Below, one piece after another: positions 1 to 7,513 of a DNA stretch of 38,697 nucleotides. The number at the start of each line of letters is the position of its first letter. Within the stretch, counting starts at the first letter, position 1. The translations under genes were made by a program, and so were the position numbers. The stretch covers positions 1 to 38,697 of IMG/VR virus record IMGVR_UViG_3300041955_001933; one strand, given 5' to 3'. Source of the DNA: a virus. Under the pieces are notes generated by a model, which made no database searches, was not told the origin of the DNA, and worked only from the letters and a program-made list of their open reading frames with translations.

Positions 1-1047
1 TCAAAGACCAGTAGAATGCGACTCAAGCGTCTTGCACCATGCCTGCCGCAAGGCCTCTGTTGCGTGGTAGGTAGCGGCGTGCCTGGCGTGGCCATGCCAG
101 GCGGCTACTACTGATCGCACATATTCTAGCGGGACCCGCCCCTGCGCGTACTCACGCGCCAGGTGCCGAACCGTGCGGCGCATTCCGACGATGCTGCGCC
201 GGCGCAAGAAACGATGGGTCGCCCAGATCCTGTATCCTAAGACATCGATCCCCTGGCCAACCGGGAATATGCTCGTCTTCGCGTTTAACCGAAGGTGAAG
301 CTCCTGGGCCAGGAAACCCTCGATCTGGCGGAGCCAACCGCGCAGTACTTCCTTCTCCGGGCGTAGAATTATGAAATCATCCATATACCGGACGTAATCC
401 CGCGCTCGGAGGTGTTCCTTCACGAAATGGTCCAGCTCGTTCAGGTAGATGTTGGCAGAGAGCTGGCTTGTCAGATTCCCGATGGGGAGGCCGACCGGTG
501 GGGGCACAGTGGAGTCAATAATGAGATCCAGCAGCCACAGCGTCTTCGGGCAGCGGACCGTTCGCCGGAGGATCCCCTTTAGATCGTCGTGACTGATGCT
601 CGGGAAAAACCGGGCGACGTCGCCTTTGAGACAGTAGACCGCAGGCCAGTTCCGGTTCGCCCGGCGGAGCATGAATTCGATCCGGTCGGCCCCGGCATGC
701 GTGCCGCGGCCCACCCGACAGGCGTAGGAATCCCTGATGAATTTCCTTTCAAAAAGGGGCTCAATCGCGCGGACGAGGGCATGATGAACGACTCGATCTC
801 GGAAGGGCAGAGCGGCGATCTCGCGTGCCTTGGGCTCGTATACCATGAATTTACGATAGACTCCAACGTGATAGGTCTGGGAGCACAGTTCCGTCTGGAG
901 ATCGAGGAGATTCGCCTCGAGATCTTGGCGGAAAGCGAGGGCCTGCCGCCCCCAACGTTTGCCCCGGGCAGCCTGGCGATAGGCCGCATGCAGGTTCCCA
1001 AAGGTCGTGATCTGCTCGAACAAATTACCCGCCATCTTTGGCATCAT
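1..1047 (-). CDS. DGR reverse transcriptase
   Basis: A 348-residue reverse transcriptase of the diversity-generating-retroelement type. In that family the enzyme copies the template-repeat RNA with errors at adenines, and the cDNA replaces the variable repeat of a target gene. The catalytic YMDD is at residues 221-224. The motif IGNLTSQ at 189-195 has the (I/V/L)GxxxSQ form typical of DGR enzymes, unlike group II intron or retron enzymes. There is no maturase or endonuclease domain, and the length is normal for the family. The start is uncertain: two ATGs at 1047 and 1044 and another at 1035 have no clear Shine-Dalgarno. The stop is at bases 1-3, so the gene is complete. It is the last gene of a target-avd-TR-RT cassette. 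The identification is very secure. Confidence 0.96.
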   Translation of the reverse strand: MMPKMAGNLFEQITTFGNLHAAYRQAARGKRWGRQALAFRQDLEANLLDLQTELCSQTYHVGVYRKFMVYEPKAREIAALPFRDRVVHHALVRAIEPLFERKFIRDSYACRVGRGTHAGADRIEFMLRRANRNWPAVYCLKGDVARFFPSISHDDLKGILRRTVRCPKTLWLLDLIIDSTVPPPVGLPIGNLTSQLSANIYLNELDHFVKEHLRARDYVRYMDDFIILRPEKEVLRGWLRQIEGFLAQELHLRLNAKTSIFPVGQGIDVLGYRIWATHRFLRRRSIVGMRRTVRHLAREYAQGRVPLEYVRSVVAAWHGHARHAATYHATEALRQAWCKTLESHSTGL

Positions 1048-1169
1048 GGATGATCGGAGGGAGCGGCGGTCGGCTGGTAGCCTACTGGTCGCCCCCTCCT
1101 GTTCAATGTTTCGCCCCGGGCCTGTGCCTAGGGCGTGGAGCGCGATCCGTGCTCATCATGGCCTGGCCG

Positions 1170-1183
1170 GTCCCCTTGGGGAC
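1170..1183 (-). other. small hairpin in the TR-RT spacer
   Basis: A 14-base near-palindrome (GTCCCC, TT, GGGGAC) lies 17 bases beyond the TR on the RT side. It may be part of the folded spacer that in characterised DGRs primes or positions the RT-Avd complex. This role is inference. Confidence 0.4.
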
Positions 1184-1200
1184 TCGACATCTGCCGGCGG

Positions 1201-1313
1201 TGAGCGCCGCGCGGGCGCCGATGTTCCAGTTGGCGTTGGACGGGCTGTTGTTCAAGTTCAGCGCGCCTGGGCACTGGGCCCCGTTGTTGCAATTGCCGCC
1301 ACGGATGGCCATC
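1201..1313 (-). repeat. DGR template repeat (TR)
   Basis: A 113-base copy of the variable repeat, offset by exactly 551 bases from it. Read in the target's frame it has nine AAY (Asn) codons. All nine are replaced in the VR, by Phe, Asp, Ala, Ser, Gly, Ala, Asp, Glu and Asp. I count 14 differences at coding-strand adenines and two at other bases. AAY codons cannot mutate at A to a stop codon, which is the known design of DGR templates. Confidence 0.95.
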
Positions 1314-1354
1314 CGCCCGCGGATGTGCGATCGCGCCCCAATCGCGCCGGGCAA

Positions 1355-1708
1355 TCACAGCGTGGCCGGCGCGACCTCTCGCTGGCTCCGGATCCATCCG
1401 CCCAACAGCCGGCCGATCTCCACATTCAAGGTCTGCCAGCGCTCGTACTGGCGAAGCGGGATCAACCGGACCGTATAGGCGATCCGGACCAGGGATTTCA
1501 ACACTGCCACTTCGATGTCGATCTCGGTCAACGCGGTCTTCTTGTAGTGCCGGCGGTTGCAGGCGACTACCAACCGGAGGAGGCGGTACATGCTGCATCG
1601 GAGATCGGCCCCTAGGACGTGCCGTTCAACCTTGGGGAAATTGCGGACGACGCCGAGACCGTAGCCGATCATATCCTCGACCTTCTGTTGGATCTTTAGG
1701 GCTTCCAC
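1355..1708 (-). CDS. avd: DGR accessory protein Avd
   Basis: A 117-residue basic, helical protein of the Avd/four-helix-bundle (bAvd) family, which binds the DGR reverse transcriptase and template RNA and is needed for cDNA synthesis. It shows the family-like start (VEALKIQQKVEDMIGYG), a FPKVERH motif near residue 24 and a helix rich in Arg/Leu (SMYRLLRLVVACNRR). The GTG at 1708 is chosen because GAGGAAG lies five to nine bases upstream and because the longer open frame reads back through the target's variable repeat in a different frame. It lies between target and TR, the usual place. The RBS overlaps the foot of the VR-side hairpin, so its translation may be weak or controlled. Confidence 0.88.
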   Translation of the reverse strand: MEALKIQQKVEDMIGYGLGVVRNFPKVERHVLGADLRCSMYRLLRLVVACNRRHYKKTALTEIDIEVAVLKSLVRIAYTVRLIPLRQYERWQTLNVEIGRLLGGWIRSQREVAPATL

Positions 1709-1715
1709 GGCTTCC

Positions 1716-1739
1716 TCGGGCGGGCTATCGCCCGCCCGA
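1716..1739 (-). other. DGR target hairpin downstream of VR
   Basis: A ten-pair perfect inverted repeat with a four-base loop reading GATA on the coding strand, 12 bases past the VR 3' end and absent beside the TR. In other DGRs a hairpin or cruciform with a 7-10 bp stem and a GRNA-type tetraloop just after the initiation-of-mutagenic-homing site is needed for target recognition. GATA fits that loop rule. It spans the target-avd junction and overlaps the avd ribosome-binding site. Confidence 0.85.
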
Positions 1740-1743
1740 CAGA

Positions 1744-2856
1744 TCAGGGAATGAGCACCGCGCGGGCGCCGATGTCCCACTCGGCGTCGGACGGGCTGGC
1801 GCCCAAGCTCAGCGCGCCTGGGCACTGGGCCCCGGCGTCGCAAAAGCCGCCACGGATGGCCACCATCTCACCGCTAGGCGCGTACCAGAATCCCATGCCG
1901 TCAAATGGCCCACCGCCCGCCGCACCCGTGCTGGCAGGAGTCCCATGCCGCGCGATCGCCGCCTCCCCGCGAAGGGCCGTCACAGACTGGCCCGACGTCA
2001 CGCCGGCGATCGTGAGGCCGGTGTCGGTATAAGCCGCACTGTTGTACGGTCCCGCCGGGTCGATCGTCTTTCCGGCAGACCAGATCTCCGTATTGTAGAG
2101 CCGGAGCCCGTCGGTGAATTCCCAGCGGTTGCCACAGAAATCGGAGACTGGCAGATCCCAGGACGGCGGACCGCCGCCGGCCACGTTCACGCCGTAAGCC
2201 AGGGGATGCGCGGTGTCCTGCTGGCCGAGCTCGCTCCCGTCTCCGTGGTACTGGGGGGCCTTGGCATTCGTGCCGTCGTAGCCCGCGGTGTTGCCCCGCA
2301 AGAGAATGCGGTTGATCCGGGTCCAAACATAGATTTCGAACCAGTGCTGGTCGGTGATGAGGCCGCCATGGGTCGCCCAGTACGCGGCGGACACCTGGGG
2401 GCCGTCGCCACGCAGGAACCCGGCCCCGGAGGCAAAGCGGGCGACGAGGTAGGTCTTAAAATGGGCGATGGCCTCGTTCACCCGTGGGGCGACGCCCCGC
2501 TGGCTGTGGTAGGCGATCTTGGTAGCCCCCCCGTCGGCGACGGTGCCCATACTGGCAGCGCTGGCGTCGCGGCTGCTGCAGAGGTACTGATCCACCCAGA
2601 AGCCGCCCATGGAATAGGTCACGAAATCCGTCGTCTCGACGGCGCCGGCCGGGGTGAGGATCGGGTGGAACCAGTCGCCGATCGTGCCGCTCGGCGTGGC
2701 ACCCGCGCCGAGCGTGGTCACCGCCTTCCTGGCAGTGAACGGCGGGATCCAACGCATCCACGAGATCGTGCCCTCCGGGTCGACAAAACGGCAGAGGGGC
2801 GCCGCGAGCAATTCGTGGCGCTTGCGCCCGGTCCACAGGCTCAGTTCTTCGCCCAC
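1744..2856 (-). CDS. DGR-diversified tail protein with FGE/C-type-lectin-like fold
   Basis: A 370-residue protein whose last 37 codons are the variable repeat. Motifs near the C-terminus (WDLPVSDFCGNRWEFTDG, about residues 230-247, and VAIRGG and IGARAVL at the end) match the formylglycine-generating-enzyme-type C-type-lectin fold used by most DGR targets. In these, the variable residues form a ligand-binding face on an invariant scaffold. The GTG start at 2856 follows AGGAGG with eight-base spacing, inside the end of the upstream gene. It lies at the distal end of the tail operon, so a receptor-binding tail-tip or fibre protein is the natural reading. The phage role is inferred; the DGR-target status is very secure. 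Confidence 0.92.
   Translation of the reverse strand: MGEELSLWTGRKRHELLAAPLCRFVDPEGTISWMRWIPPFTARKAVTTLGAGATPSGTIGDWFHPILTPAGAVETTDFVTYSMGGFWVDQYLCSSRDASAASMGTVADGGATKIAYHSQRGVAPRVNEAIAHFKTYLVARFASGAGFLRGDGPQVSAAYWATHGGLITDQHWFEIYVWTRINRILLRGNTAGYDGTNAKAPQYHGDGSELGQQDTAHPLAYGVNVAGGGPPSWDLPVSDFCGNRWEFTDGLRLYNTEIWSAGKTIDPAGPYNSAAYTDTGLTIAGVTSGQSVTALRGEAAIARHGTPASTGAAGGGPFDGMGFWYAPSGEMVAIRGGFCDAGAQCPGALSLGASPSDAEWDIGARAVLIP
1752..1864 (-). repeat. DGR variable repeat (VR)
   Basis: This is the 3' part of the target gene and aligns without gaps to the TR. Fourteen substitutions fall at positions that are A in the coding-strand TR (10 to G, 2 to C, 2 to T). Two others are C to G (1780) and C to T (1757). 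The C-to-T lies in the GC-rich 3' end, where IMH and its TR counterpart commonly differ. VR ends five bases before the stop codon. Confidence 0.95.
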
Positions 2857-2857
2857 G

Positions 2858-3076
2858 TCACACCTCCTGTCGGATCGTGGCCGCCGTCACCGGTCCCTGC
2901 GCGGGCACGCCGATGAGCCAGGCGGCCTCCGCCGGTCCGTCGGCGTCGATCGCGTAGCTGGCCTCGCCGAGGTTGTTCCGGGTCCGGCTGATCCGGACCT
3001 GCTGGCCGCGGCGGGCCTCGGCGTCGCAGATGGCCACGCCATCGCAGCGGATGGTCGTTCCGTCCCATGTAATCAT
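2858..3076 (-). CDS. small tail-operon protein, unknown function
   Basis: A 72-residue protein with no recognised family. The ATG at 3076 is supported by GGAGG six bases upstream; much longer open frames upstream of this start are shadows of neighbouring genes. The predicted protein is a compact beta-rich chain beginning MITWDGTTIRCDG. Its end carries the AGGAGG ribosome site of the DGR target gene, with one base between stop and start, so the two are translationally coupled. Placement suggests a tail-tip accessory or a partner of the diversified protein, but this is only context. Confidence 0.7.
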   Translation of the reverse strand: MITWDGTTIRCDGVAICDAEARRGQQVRISRTRNNLGEASYAIDADGPAEAAWLIGVPAQGPVTAATIRQEV

Positions 3077-3111
3077 TCTCGCCTCCACGGCACGAGGGTA
3101 CGCAGGCGGCC

Positions 3112-3537
3112 CTATGCGACGACGCTCAGCTCCACGCGGGCGGTGATCCCCGACGCCCCGCTGTTGTAGATCGTGCAGGTATTGGCGGCGCGCACCACCA
3201 CAACGTCGCCCACGCGGCTCAGGCCGGCGAGCGTGTCTGGCGTCACCTTCACCAGGTAGTCCGTCGCGCCACGGTTGTGGGTCACGACCACCCCATCCGC
3301 GCCGGCCAGGGTGACGGACCCGCTGCTGAAGACCGTCCCATTGGAGCCCGCCACCGCCGTTGGCCAGGCGGTTTTGACCACGCCGCCGACGCCTACGCCG
3401 TTCGCAAAGTTGAATTGGCCGGTGATGACCTCCGCTACGCCCTTGTCGGGCTTGGCCGCGTTCAGTTCTTGCATGCGGCTGTTCATCTCCGACGAATTCG
3501 CGGGGGTCGTGGTGCTGAACGGCGTCAGTGTCGCCAT
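3112..3537 (-). CDS. putative tail fibre or tail-tip protein
   Basis: A 141-residue protein. The N-terminus is Ser/Thr-rich, followed by a short helix (MNSRMQELNAAKPDKG, about residues 19-34) of the kind seen at the attachment end of phage fibre proteins. The rest is Gly/Val-rich beta sequence ending VRAANTCTIYNSGASGITAR. The ATG at 3537 is preceded by GAGGT. It lies between tail-tip genes and the DGR target and so probably belongs to the distal tail. The family is not recognised. Confidence 0.65.
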   Translation of the reverse strand: MATLTPFSTTTPANSSEMNSRMQELNAAKPDKGVAEVITGQFNFANGVGVGGVVKTAWPTAVAGSNGTVFSSGSVTLAGADGVVVTHNRGATDYLVKVTPDTLAGLSRVGDVVVVRAANTCTIYNSGASGITARVELSVVA

Positions 3538-3545
3538 GGCCTACC

Positions 3546-3971
3546 TCACACGAGGTCCTCGAGGAGGGTGCACCCCCACTCGACGAGGTTGACTGTGACC
3601 AGCGGCACATTGTGGGCCGGCTCGAGCAGGCGCACCCGCCGTCGCCCGCCCCACCACGGATAGTCGGTGCCGTTGAAGGCCCAGGATCCGTCGAAATAAG
3701 TCCAGTCGCCAATGAGGTAGAAGGGCGCCCTCTGTCCTGCGTAGTCGTCCAGAAAGCCCATGATCGCCAGATACGTGTCGAGCGGCTGGAGCTTGAACTG
3801 AAGCTCGAAGCGCTTCCGGACCTGCCCGCGCACCTGGGCCCGGATGAATCCCCCGAGGGACTCACCGACGACGACGTTCTGCTGGATACCTCGCCCGAGG
3901 GGGTACGAGGGCCCTCGCGTGAATTCGACCAGCAGGTTCCCGCTGAGATCCCGGAATTCAAACAGTGCCAC
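3546..3971 (-). CDS. tail-associated protein, unknown family
   Basis: A 141-residue protein rich in aromatic residues, with beta-strand-like segments (FYLIGDWTYFDGSWAFNGTD at about 80-99 and a WWGGRRRVRLLE stretch). The start is GTG at 3971 with an A/G-rich SD-like region. It overlaps the upstream gene by 14 bases. Similar-sized proteins follow tail-tip genes in transposable siphophages, and a baseplate or tail-tip component is the likeliest role. No motif proves this. Confidence 0.65.
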   Translation of the reverse strand: MALFEFRDLSGNLLVEFTRGPSYPLGRGIQQNVVVGESLGGFIRAQVRGQVRKRFELQFKLQPLDTYLAIMGFLDDYAGQRAPFYLIGDWTYFDGSWAFNGTDYPWWGGRRRVRLLEPAHNVPLVTVNLVEWGCTLLEDLV

Positions 3972-4221
3972 TTCCCTTATCCTGTTTCATCCGGCGGATA
4001 ATCTCCTGAACTAGGAGCTCGCGATCGATCGCGGCCAGAACGCAGGCCACCTCACCGCGCGCGTCCGCGAGGCTGCGATGGCGGTAGGCGATCTGGCCGC
4101 TCTGGGGATCCGCATAGATCCGGACCAGCTCGCCGGGCATCAGGTCAGCGCTCGCGGCATGTGGAAGCTGCGCCGGCGCCGCTGATCCATGCTGCCCCCG
4201 GGGAGCCTTCGACGCGCTCAT
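3958..4221 (-). CDS. small tail-operon protein, unknown function
   Basis: An 87-residue protein with an Ala/Pro/His-rich N-terminus and a helical, charged C-terminal half (ADARGEVACVLAAIDREL, then basic residues). The ATG at 4221 overlaps the stop of the preceding gene (ATGA), so it is translationally coupled. The function is not recognised. Position within the tail gene run is the only functional hint. Confidence 0.65.
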   Translation of the reverse strand: MSASKAPRGQHGSAAPAQLPHAASADLMPGELVRIYADPQSGQIAYRHRSLADARGEVACVLAAIDRELLVQEIIRRMKQDKGSGTV

Positions 4222-4610
4222 GACTGCACCGGGGTTTCGGCGGCCGCCGCCGGCGCTGGTGCTGTGGGGCCCGCCGGAGCTGGTGTTGCTGGAGCTGGTG
4301 TCGCTGGCGCCGGTGCTGCAGGCGCTGCCGGTGCCGGCGCTGATGCTGCCGGCGCCCCCGGATCAAGATGGCTCAGGTCCTCGGCCTGGCCGACCATTGC
4401 CATGGCCTCGTGGACAGCGGGTGGCGAGACCGGCCCGGCGACGAAATCCTTGAACCGCTGCTCGAGGACGGTCTCGATCTCCGCCTTCTTGATCTCGACG
4501 GGCCAGCCCAGGCGCTCGTCCTTCGTCACGCCATCAGCCCGCTCGTAGTGGACCCAGGCTACCAGGGCTTGGCCTCGCGTCTCCATTTTCTGTACGGTAT
4601 AGCCGGTCAT
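4218..4610 (-). CDS. tail-operon protein with Ala/Pro-rich tail
   Basis: A 130-residue protein in two parts. Residues 1-78 are an ordered alpha/beta-looking region (MTGYTVQKMETRGQALVAWV). The C-terminal 50 residues are almost only Ala and Pro with Thr, encoded by an imperfect short tandem repeat at about 4224-4365. Such segments are usually extended and flexible. The ATG at 4610 follows AGGAG. It overlaps the next gene by four bases. The function is unknown. Confidence 0.68.
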   Translation of the reverse strand: MTGYTVQKMETRGQALVAWVHYERADGVTKDERLGWPVEIKKAEIETVLEQRFKDFVAGPVSPPAVHEAMAMVGQAEDLSHLDPGAPAASAPAPAAPAAPAPATPAPATPAPAGPTAPAPAAAAETPVQS

Positions 4611-4623
4611 GGCGCAGCTCCTT

Positions 4624-7509
4624 TCACACTCCCACGCAGGTCAGCTCCGCCCGCCCCATCTGACCGGGCGGGCACAATGTGCGGACGATTCGTTCGACGG
4701 TGAACGGCTCAGCGTCCCAGCCACCGGGCATCCTGGCGCTGGTGATCCCAACGGGATCGCAGAGCTCAAGGTGCAGCGTGGGCAAGGCGAACGCGGTCGC
4801 CGTCGCCCGCCACTTCACGTCTTTCATGAAGGCGAGGTACCTGGCGGCGATCGCCGCCGCCGCGGTGTCGTCCCGAATGAAGTCATTCTCGATGGTGAGC
4901 GTATTTGCGGTCCGGTAGGTCGCCTGGGAGGTTGTATCCTCCACGTCGATGAGCGCCCAGTACGTGCCGCCCAGGACGCTCTTCCGGTACAGGAGCCAGA
5001 TATGGTTCACGAGGTAGATGGGGCGCGTCCGGCCGACCTTTATGGGGCCTCCCCCATGGTCGGGCCCCAAGACGTCCACGGGCTCGTCAATAGTCATCGC
5101 GGCGGTCCCGCCGAGCGGCAGGACATGCATCTTGAACCGGCCGTCCTGGCCGAGGAAGAGCCGCGAGGCCGTGGACCAGCGGATCCGCTCCAGCAGCTCT
5201 GCGCTGTCCATCGGCTGGTAGAGGCCCCAGTCGGCGCGGATCCCGGCGGCGGCGAAGGCCGCCCGGGCCGCCGCAAATGAGACCGGATCCACGTACTCGC
5301 TCAAGTCGAGGCCGAGCTGCTCGCCGACGATGTGGGCGACCTGGTCGGCGGGATTCGTGACCAGGGCGTTCGGCGTGCCCGTGTAGGTCCCCGAGCCGTC
5401 ATCCTGGTAGCCCTCGACGTCGCAGGTCACAACCTTCCCCACCTCGACGTCTGCGCCGCTCAGGACCACGTTGGCGGTCCGTGAGGTGCTGACGGCGGTC
5501 GAGCCGTTCAGCGCGGACATGCTCGTGGCGGTCGCGCCGGCGAGCCCGGCCATGCTGCTGGCGGTGGCCCCGGCGAGGGCCGCCATGCTGCTCGCGGTCG
5601 CGCCGGCGAGGGCGACCATCTGGGTGGCCGTGGCGCCGGTCAGGGCGGCCATGGCCACCGCGGTCGCGCCGGTCCGAGACGTGGAGACCCCGGTGGCCGC
5701 GTTGGCATTGCCGGTACCAACCCGCGTCAGGTCGCGTTCGACGACATCGATCAGGATCGTGCCTGCGCCAGCCATCTTGAGAGTGTACTGGGTGCCCGGC
5801 GATGCCTCCGTGAAGAAGTTGTCCCCCTGGGCCAAGGTCTCGACCACATTGGCCCCATTCTTCCACTGCCAGGTGCCGCTGATGACGTCGACGTAGATGT
5901 GCCAGTTCACGCTGGTGCTTGACGCCGGCGTGTTCGCGAAGTTGAAGACCTGGTCGGCCGTGAATTGCGCCGGGAGGCTGGGCGAGGACTGGTACTCGTG
6001 GCACATGTCCGCCGTCGTGTGGGTGTGGCTCCCGGTGTCGGTGGAATGGCCGTGCTCCGCCGTCGTCGCGATGGATCCCGGCGACTGCTCCGAGGTGGTC
6101 GAGATCGAGCCGGGGCTCTGCTCCGCGGTCGTCGCGATGGATCCCGGCGACTGCTCCGAGGTGGTCGAGATCGAGCCGGGGCTCTGCTCCGCGGTCGTGG
6201 AGATGGATCCGGGGGACTGTTCCGAGACGACCGCGGTGCTAAAGCTGGGCTGCTGGTGGACGATTGTCGCGACTATCGTGGCCGGTTTGGCGGCGAATTT
6301 TATCAGCGTCGGCCCGCTGAGATCGATGCTGTAGATCGATGGATCCTGAAGGACGCCGTCCACGATCACGTTGGCCACGCTCCTGCAACCGTGGCGCGCG
6401 ACCAGGTAGGAGTACTCGGCCTTGATCTCCCAGACGGCAGCGCCTGCGGCATGCGAGTCCGGGGTCGTAGTCGCGTATCCGCGCGTGCAGCCGGTGAGAT
6501 GGACGGCCATCGTCATGGCCACGACCGTGCCGCCGAGAGCCCCCCAGCCTGCGGAGTTCACGGGCACCGTGAAGGCGTTGGGATTTAGCACGATGACCGG
6601 CCATGTGCCGTTCAGCGCCTCCCACACGTCACCGATGCCGCCGGTGGCGCCCGTGATGACGACCCCATCCCCGGTCACCAGGCCGTGGCCCGCGCTGGTC
6701 AGCACAACCGGATTCGCATTGTTCGCGCCGGTGATCGGTATGGTCCTGGCCCCGAAATCCTTCCCGGTGTAGTAGATCTGCTCGTCGCCGATCTGCACCG
6801 TCCCGGCAGCCGGAAAGAGGGCGAGCATCCAGTCGTCGGAGAGAGGGATGATCGTGACGGCGGAGTCGATATCGCCGGCGAGTCGGTCTGCGGCGCCGGC
6901 GTCAACGGCGAGGCAGGGGGAGCCCTGCACGGCGCCGTAGATCTCGGGCTGCATAGACCCGACCGCGTCGGGGTCCGCACGGGGGAACTCCGCCGCGGTG
7001 ACCATGGTGCCGAGGACCTCATGGATGCGGTTCGGCTGCCGCCCGAGGGTATCCGGCGTGGCAGGCTGGCCCTCATCGAGCAGGTTGAGCGTGAAGGTCT
7101 CATCATCGAATGCGCCCTGCTCGGGGAGGAGGCCGACCCCCCGGAAGACGGGCAGCCAGTCACCTGCGGCCATTCCGACGAAGGCCTGGTCGATCTCGAT
7201 GGCGCAGTTGTCCATCACGCTGTCCGCGAGCAGGTCGCTGAACCGGGCCCCGCTGGCATCCGGCAGGTTGCTGATCACGAGATCTCCCGAGTTCCGCTCC
7301 ACGCGCCCGAGCCGGTCCACCGCCATGGTGAGCGTCAAACCCTCCTTGAGCAGTTCCTCGTAGACCTGGCCGTCGTAGGTGCCGGCGCGCGAGGTCAAAT
7401 AGACCGTGCTCCCGCCGAAGGTGATCCGCACCAGGACGACGGGCTCGGTCGGGGCATCCTGCCCGCCATCAGCCTGGGCCGCAAACGCCGCCGTGCGGGT
7501 CTGCGCCAT
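4624..7509 (-). CDS. tail tip / central hub protein with internal repeats
   Basis: A 961-residue late tail protein. The N-terminus (about 1-130, ITFGGSTVYLTSRAGTYDG onward) looks like a tail-hub beta domain. Residues about 255-332 are an E1_FCCH-like module (TSAGHGLVTGDGVVITGATG, LNGTWPV). Residues 430-484 are five 11-residue repeats, and 615-669 five different 11-residue repeats. The C-terminal 270 residues (NPADQVAHIVGEQLGLDL, then a domain with ADWGLYQPMDSAELLERIRW) resemble the central hub of lambda J/siphophage tail-tip proteins. It follows tape measure, as expected for the hub that anchors fibres. The ATG at 7509 has a GGTGAG upstream. The exact family is uncertain. Confidence 0.8.
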   Translation of the reverse strand: MAQTRTAAFAAQADGGQDAPTEPVVLVRITFGGSTVYLTSRAGTYDGQVYEELLKEGLTLTMAVDRLGRVERNSGDLVISNLPDASGARFSDLLADSVMDNCAIEIDQAFVGMAAGDWLPVFRGVGLLPEQGAFDDETFTLNLLDEGQPATPDTLGRQPNRIHEVLGTMVTAAEFPRADPDAVGSMQPEIYGAVQGSPCLAVDAGAADRLAGDIDSAVTIIPLSDDWMLALFPAAGTVQIGDEQIYYTGKDFGARTIPITGANNANPVVLTSAGHGLVTGDGVVITGATGGIGDVWEALNGTWPVIVLNPNAFTVPVNSAGWGALGGTVVAMTMAVHLTGCTRGYATTTPDSHAAGAAVWEIKAEYSYLVARHGCRSVANVIVDGVLQDPSIYSIDLSGPTLIKFAAKPATIVATIVHQQPSFSTAVVSEQSPGSISTTAEQSPGSISTTSEQSPGSIATTAEQSPGSISTTSEQSPGSIATTAEHGHSTDTGSHTHTTADMCHEYQSSPSLPAQFTADQVFNFANTPASSTSVNWHIYVDVISGTWQWKNGANVVETLAQGDNFFTEASPGTQYTLKMAGAGTILIDVVERDLTRVGTGNANAATGVSTSRTGATAVAMAALTGATATQMVALAGATASSMAALAGATASSMAGLAGATATSMSALNGSTAVSTSRTANVVLSGADVEVGKVVTCDVEGYQDDGSGTYTGTPNALVTNPADQVAHIVGEQLGLDLSEYVDPVSFAAARAAFAAAGIRADWGLYQPMDSAELLERIRWSTASRLFLGQDGRFKMHVLPLGGTAAMTIDEPVDVLGPDHGGGPIKVGRTRPIYLVNHIWLLYRKSVLGGTYWALIDVEDTTSQATYRTANTLTIENDFIRDDTAAAAIAARYLAFMKDVKWRATATAFALPTLHLELCDPVGITSARMPGGWDAEPFTVERIVRTLCPPGQMGRAELTCVGV
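5503..5667 (-). repeat. five 33-bp repeats in tail-hub gene (ATAxxMxALxG)
   Basis: Five in-frame copies of an 11-codon unit (consensus ATASSMAALAG) at protein residues 615-669. The period equals that of the second array, although the sequence differs. The regular small-residue/Met pattern would suit a fibrous shaft. Confidence 0.9.
6058..6222 (-). repeat. five 33-bp repeats in tail-hub gene (EQSPGSISTTA)
   Basis: Five near-identical copies of an 11-codon unit, EQSPGSI(S/A)TT(A/S), at protein residues 430-484. Alternate copies match best, which suggests duplication of a 66-base pair of units. Copy number is likely to vary between relatives. Confidence 0.93.
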
Positions 7510-7513
7510 CGCG

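Larger units (their letters stand above)
1048..1354 (-). ncRNA. DGR template RNA region between avd and RT
   Basis: This 307-base gap between avd and the reverse transcriptase holds the template repeat (1201-1313) plus about 150 bases of spacer on the RT side. In the Bordetella phage DGR the corresponding TR plus spacer is transcribed as the structured template for cDNA synthesis. The reading frame across the TR is open but is dominated by asparagine codons, which fits a mutagenesis template and not a protein. RNA ends cannot be placed from sequence. Confidence 0.8.

Noticed and set aside
1-1047. Group II intron or retron reverse transcriptase
   Set aside because: There is no maturase or endonuclease domain and no msr/msd-like sequence; the DGR motif, Avd and TR/VR pair settle the type.
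1355-1843. A longer Avd frame of 162 codons
   Set aside because: The upstream part is the VR read in a wrong frame. The GTG at 1708 has an SD and matches the family start.
2858-3961. A 367-codon frame covering three tail genes
   Set aside because: Only the last 72 codons look like protein; the rest overlaps two supported genes in another frame.
3112-7509. A second VR or remote DGR target in other tail genes
   Set aside because: No other sequence matching the TR core was seen by eye on either strand.
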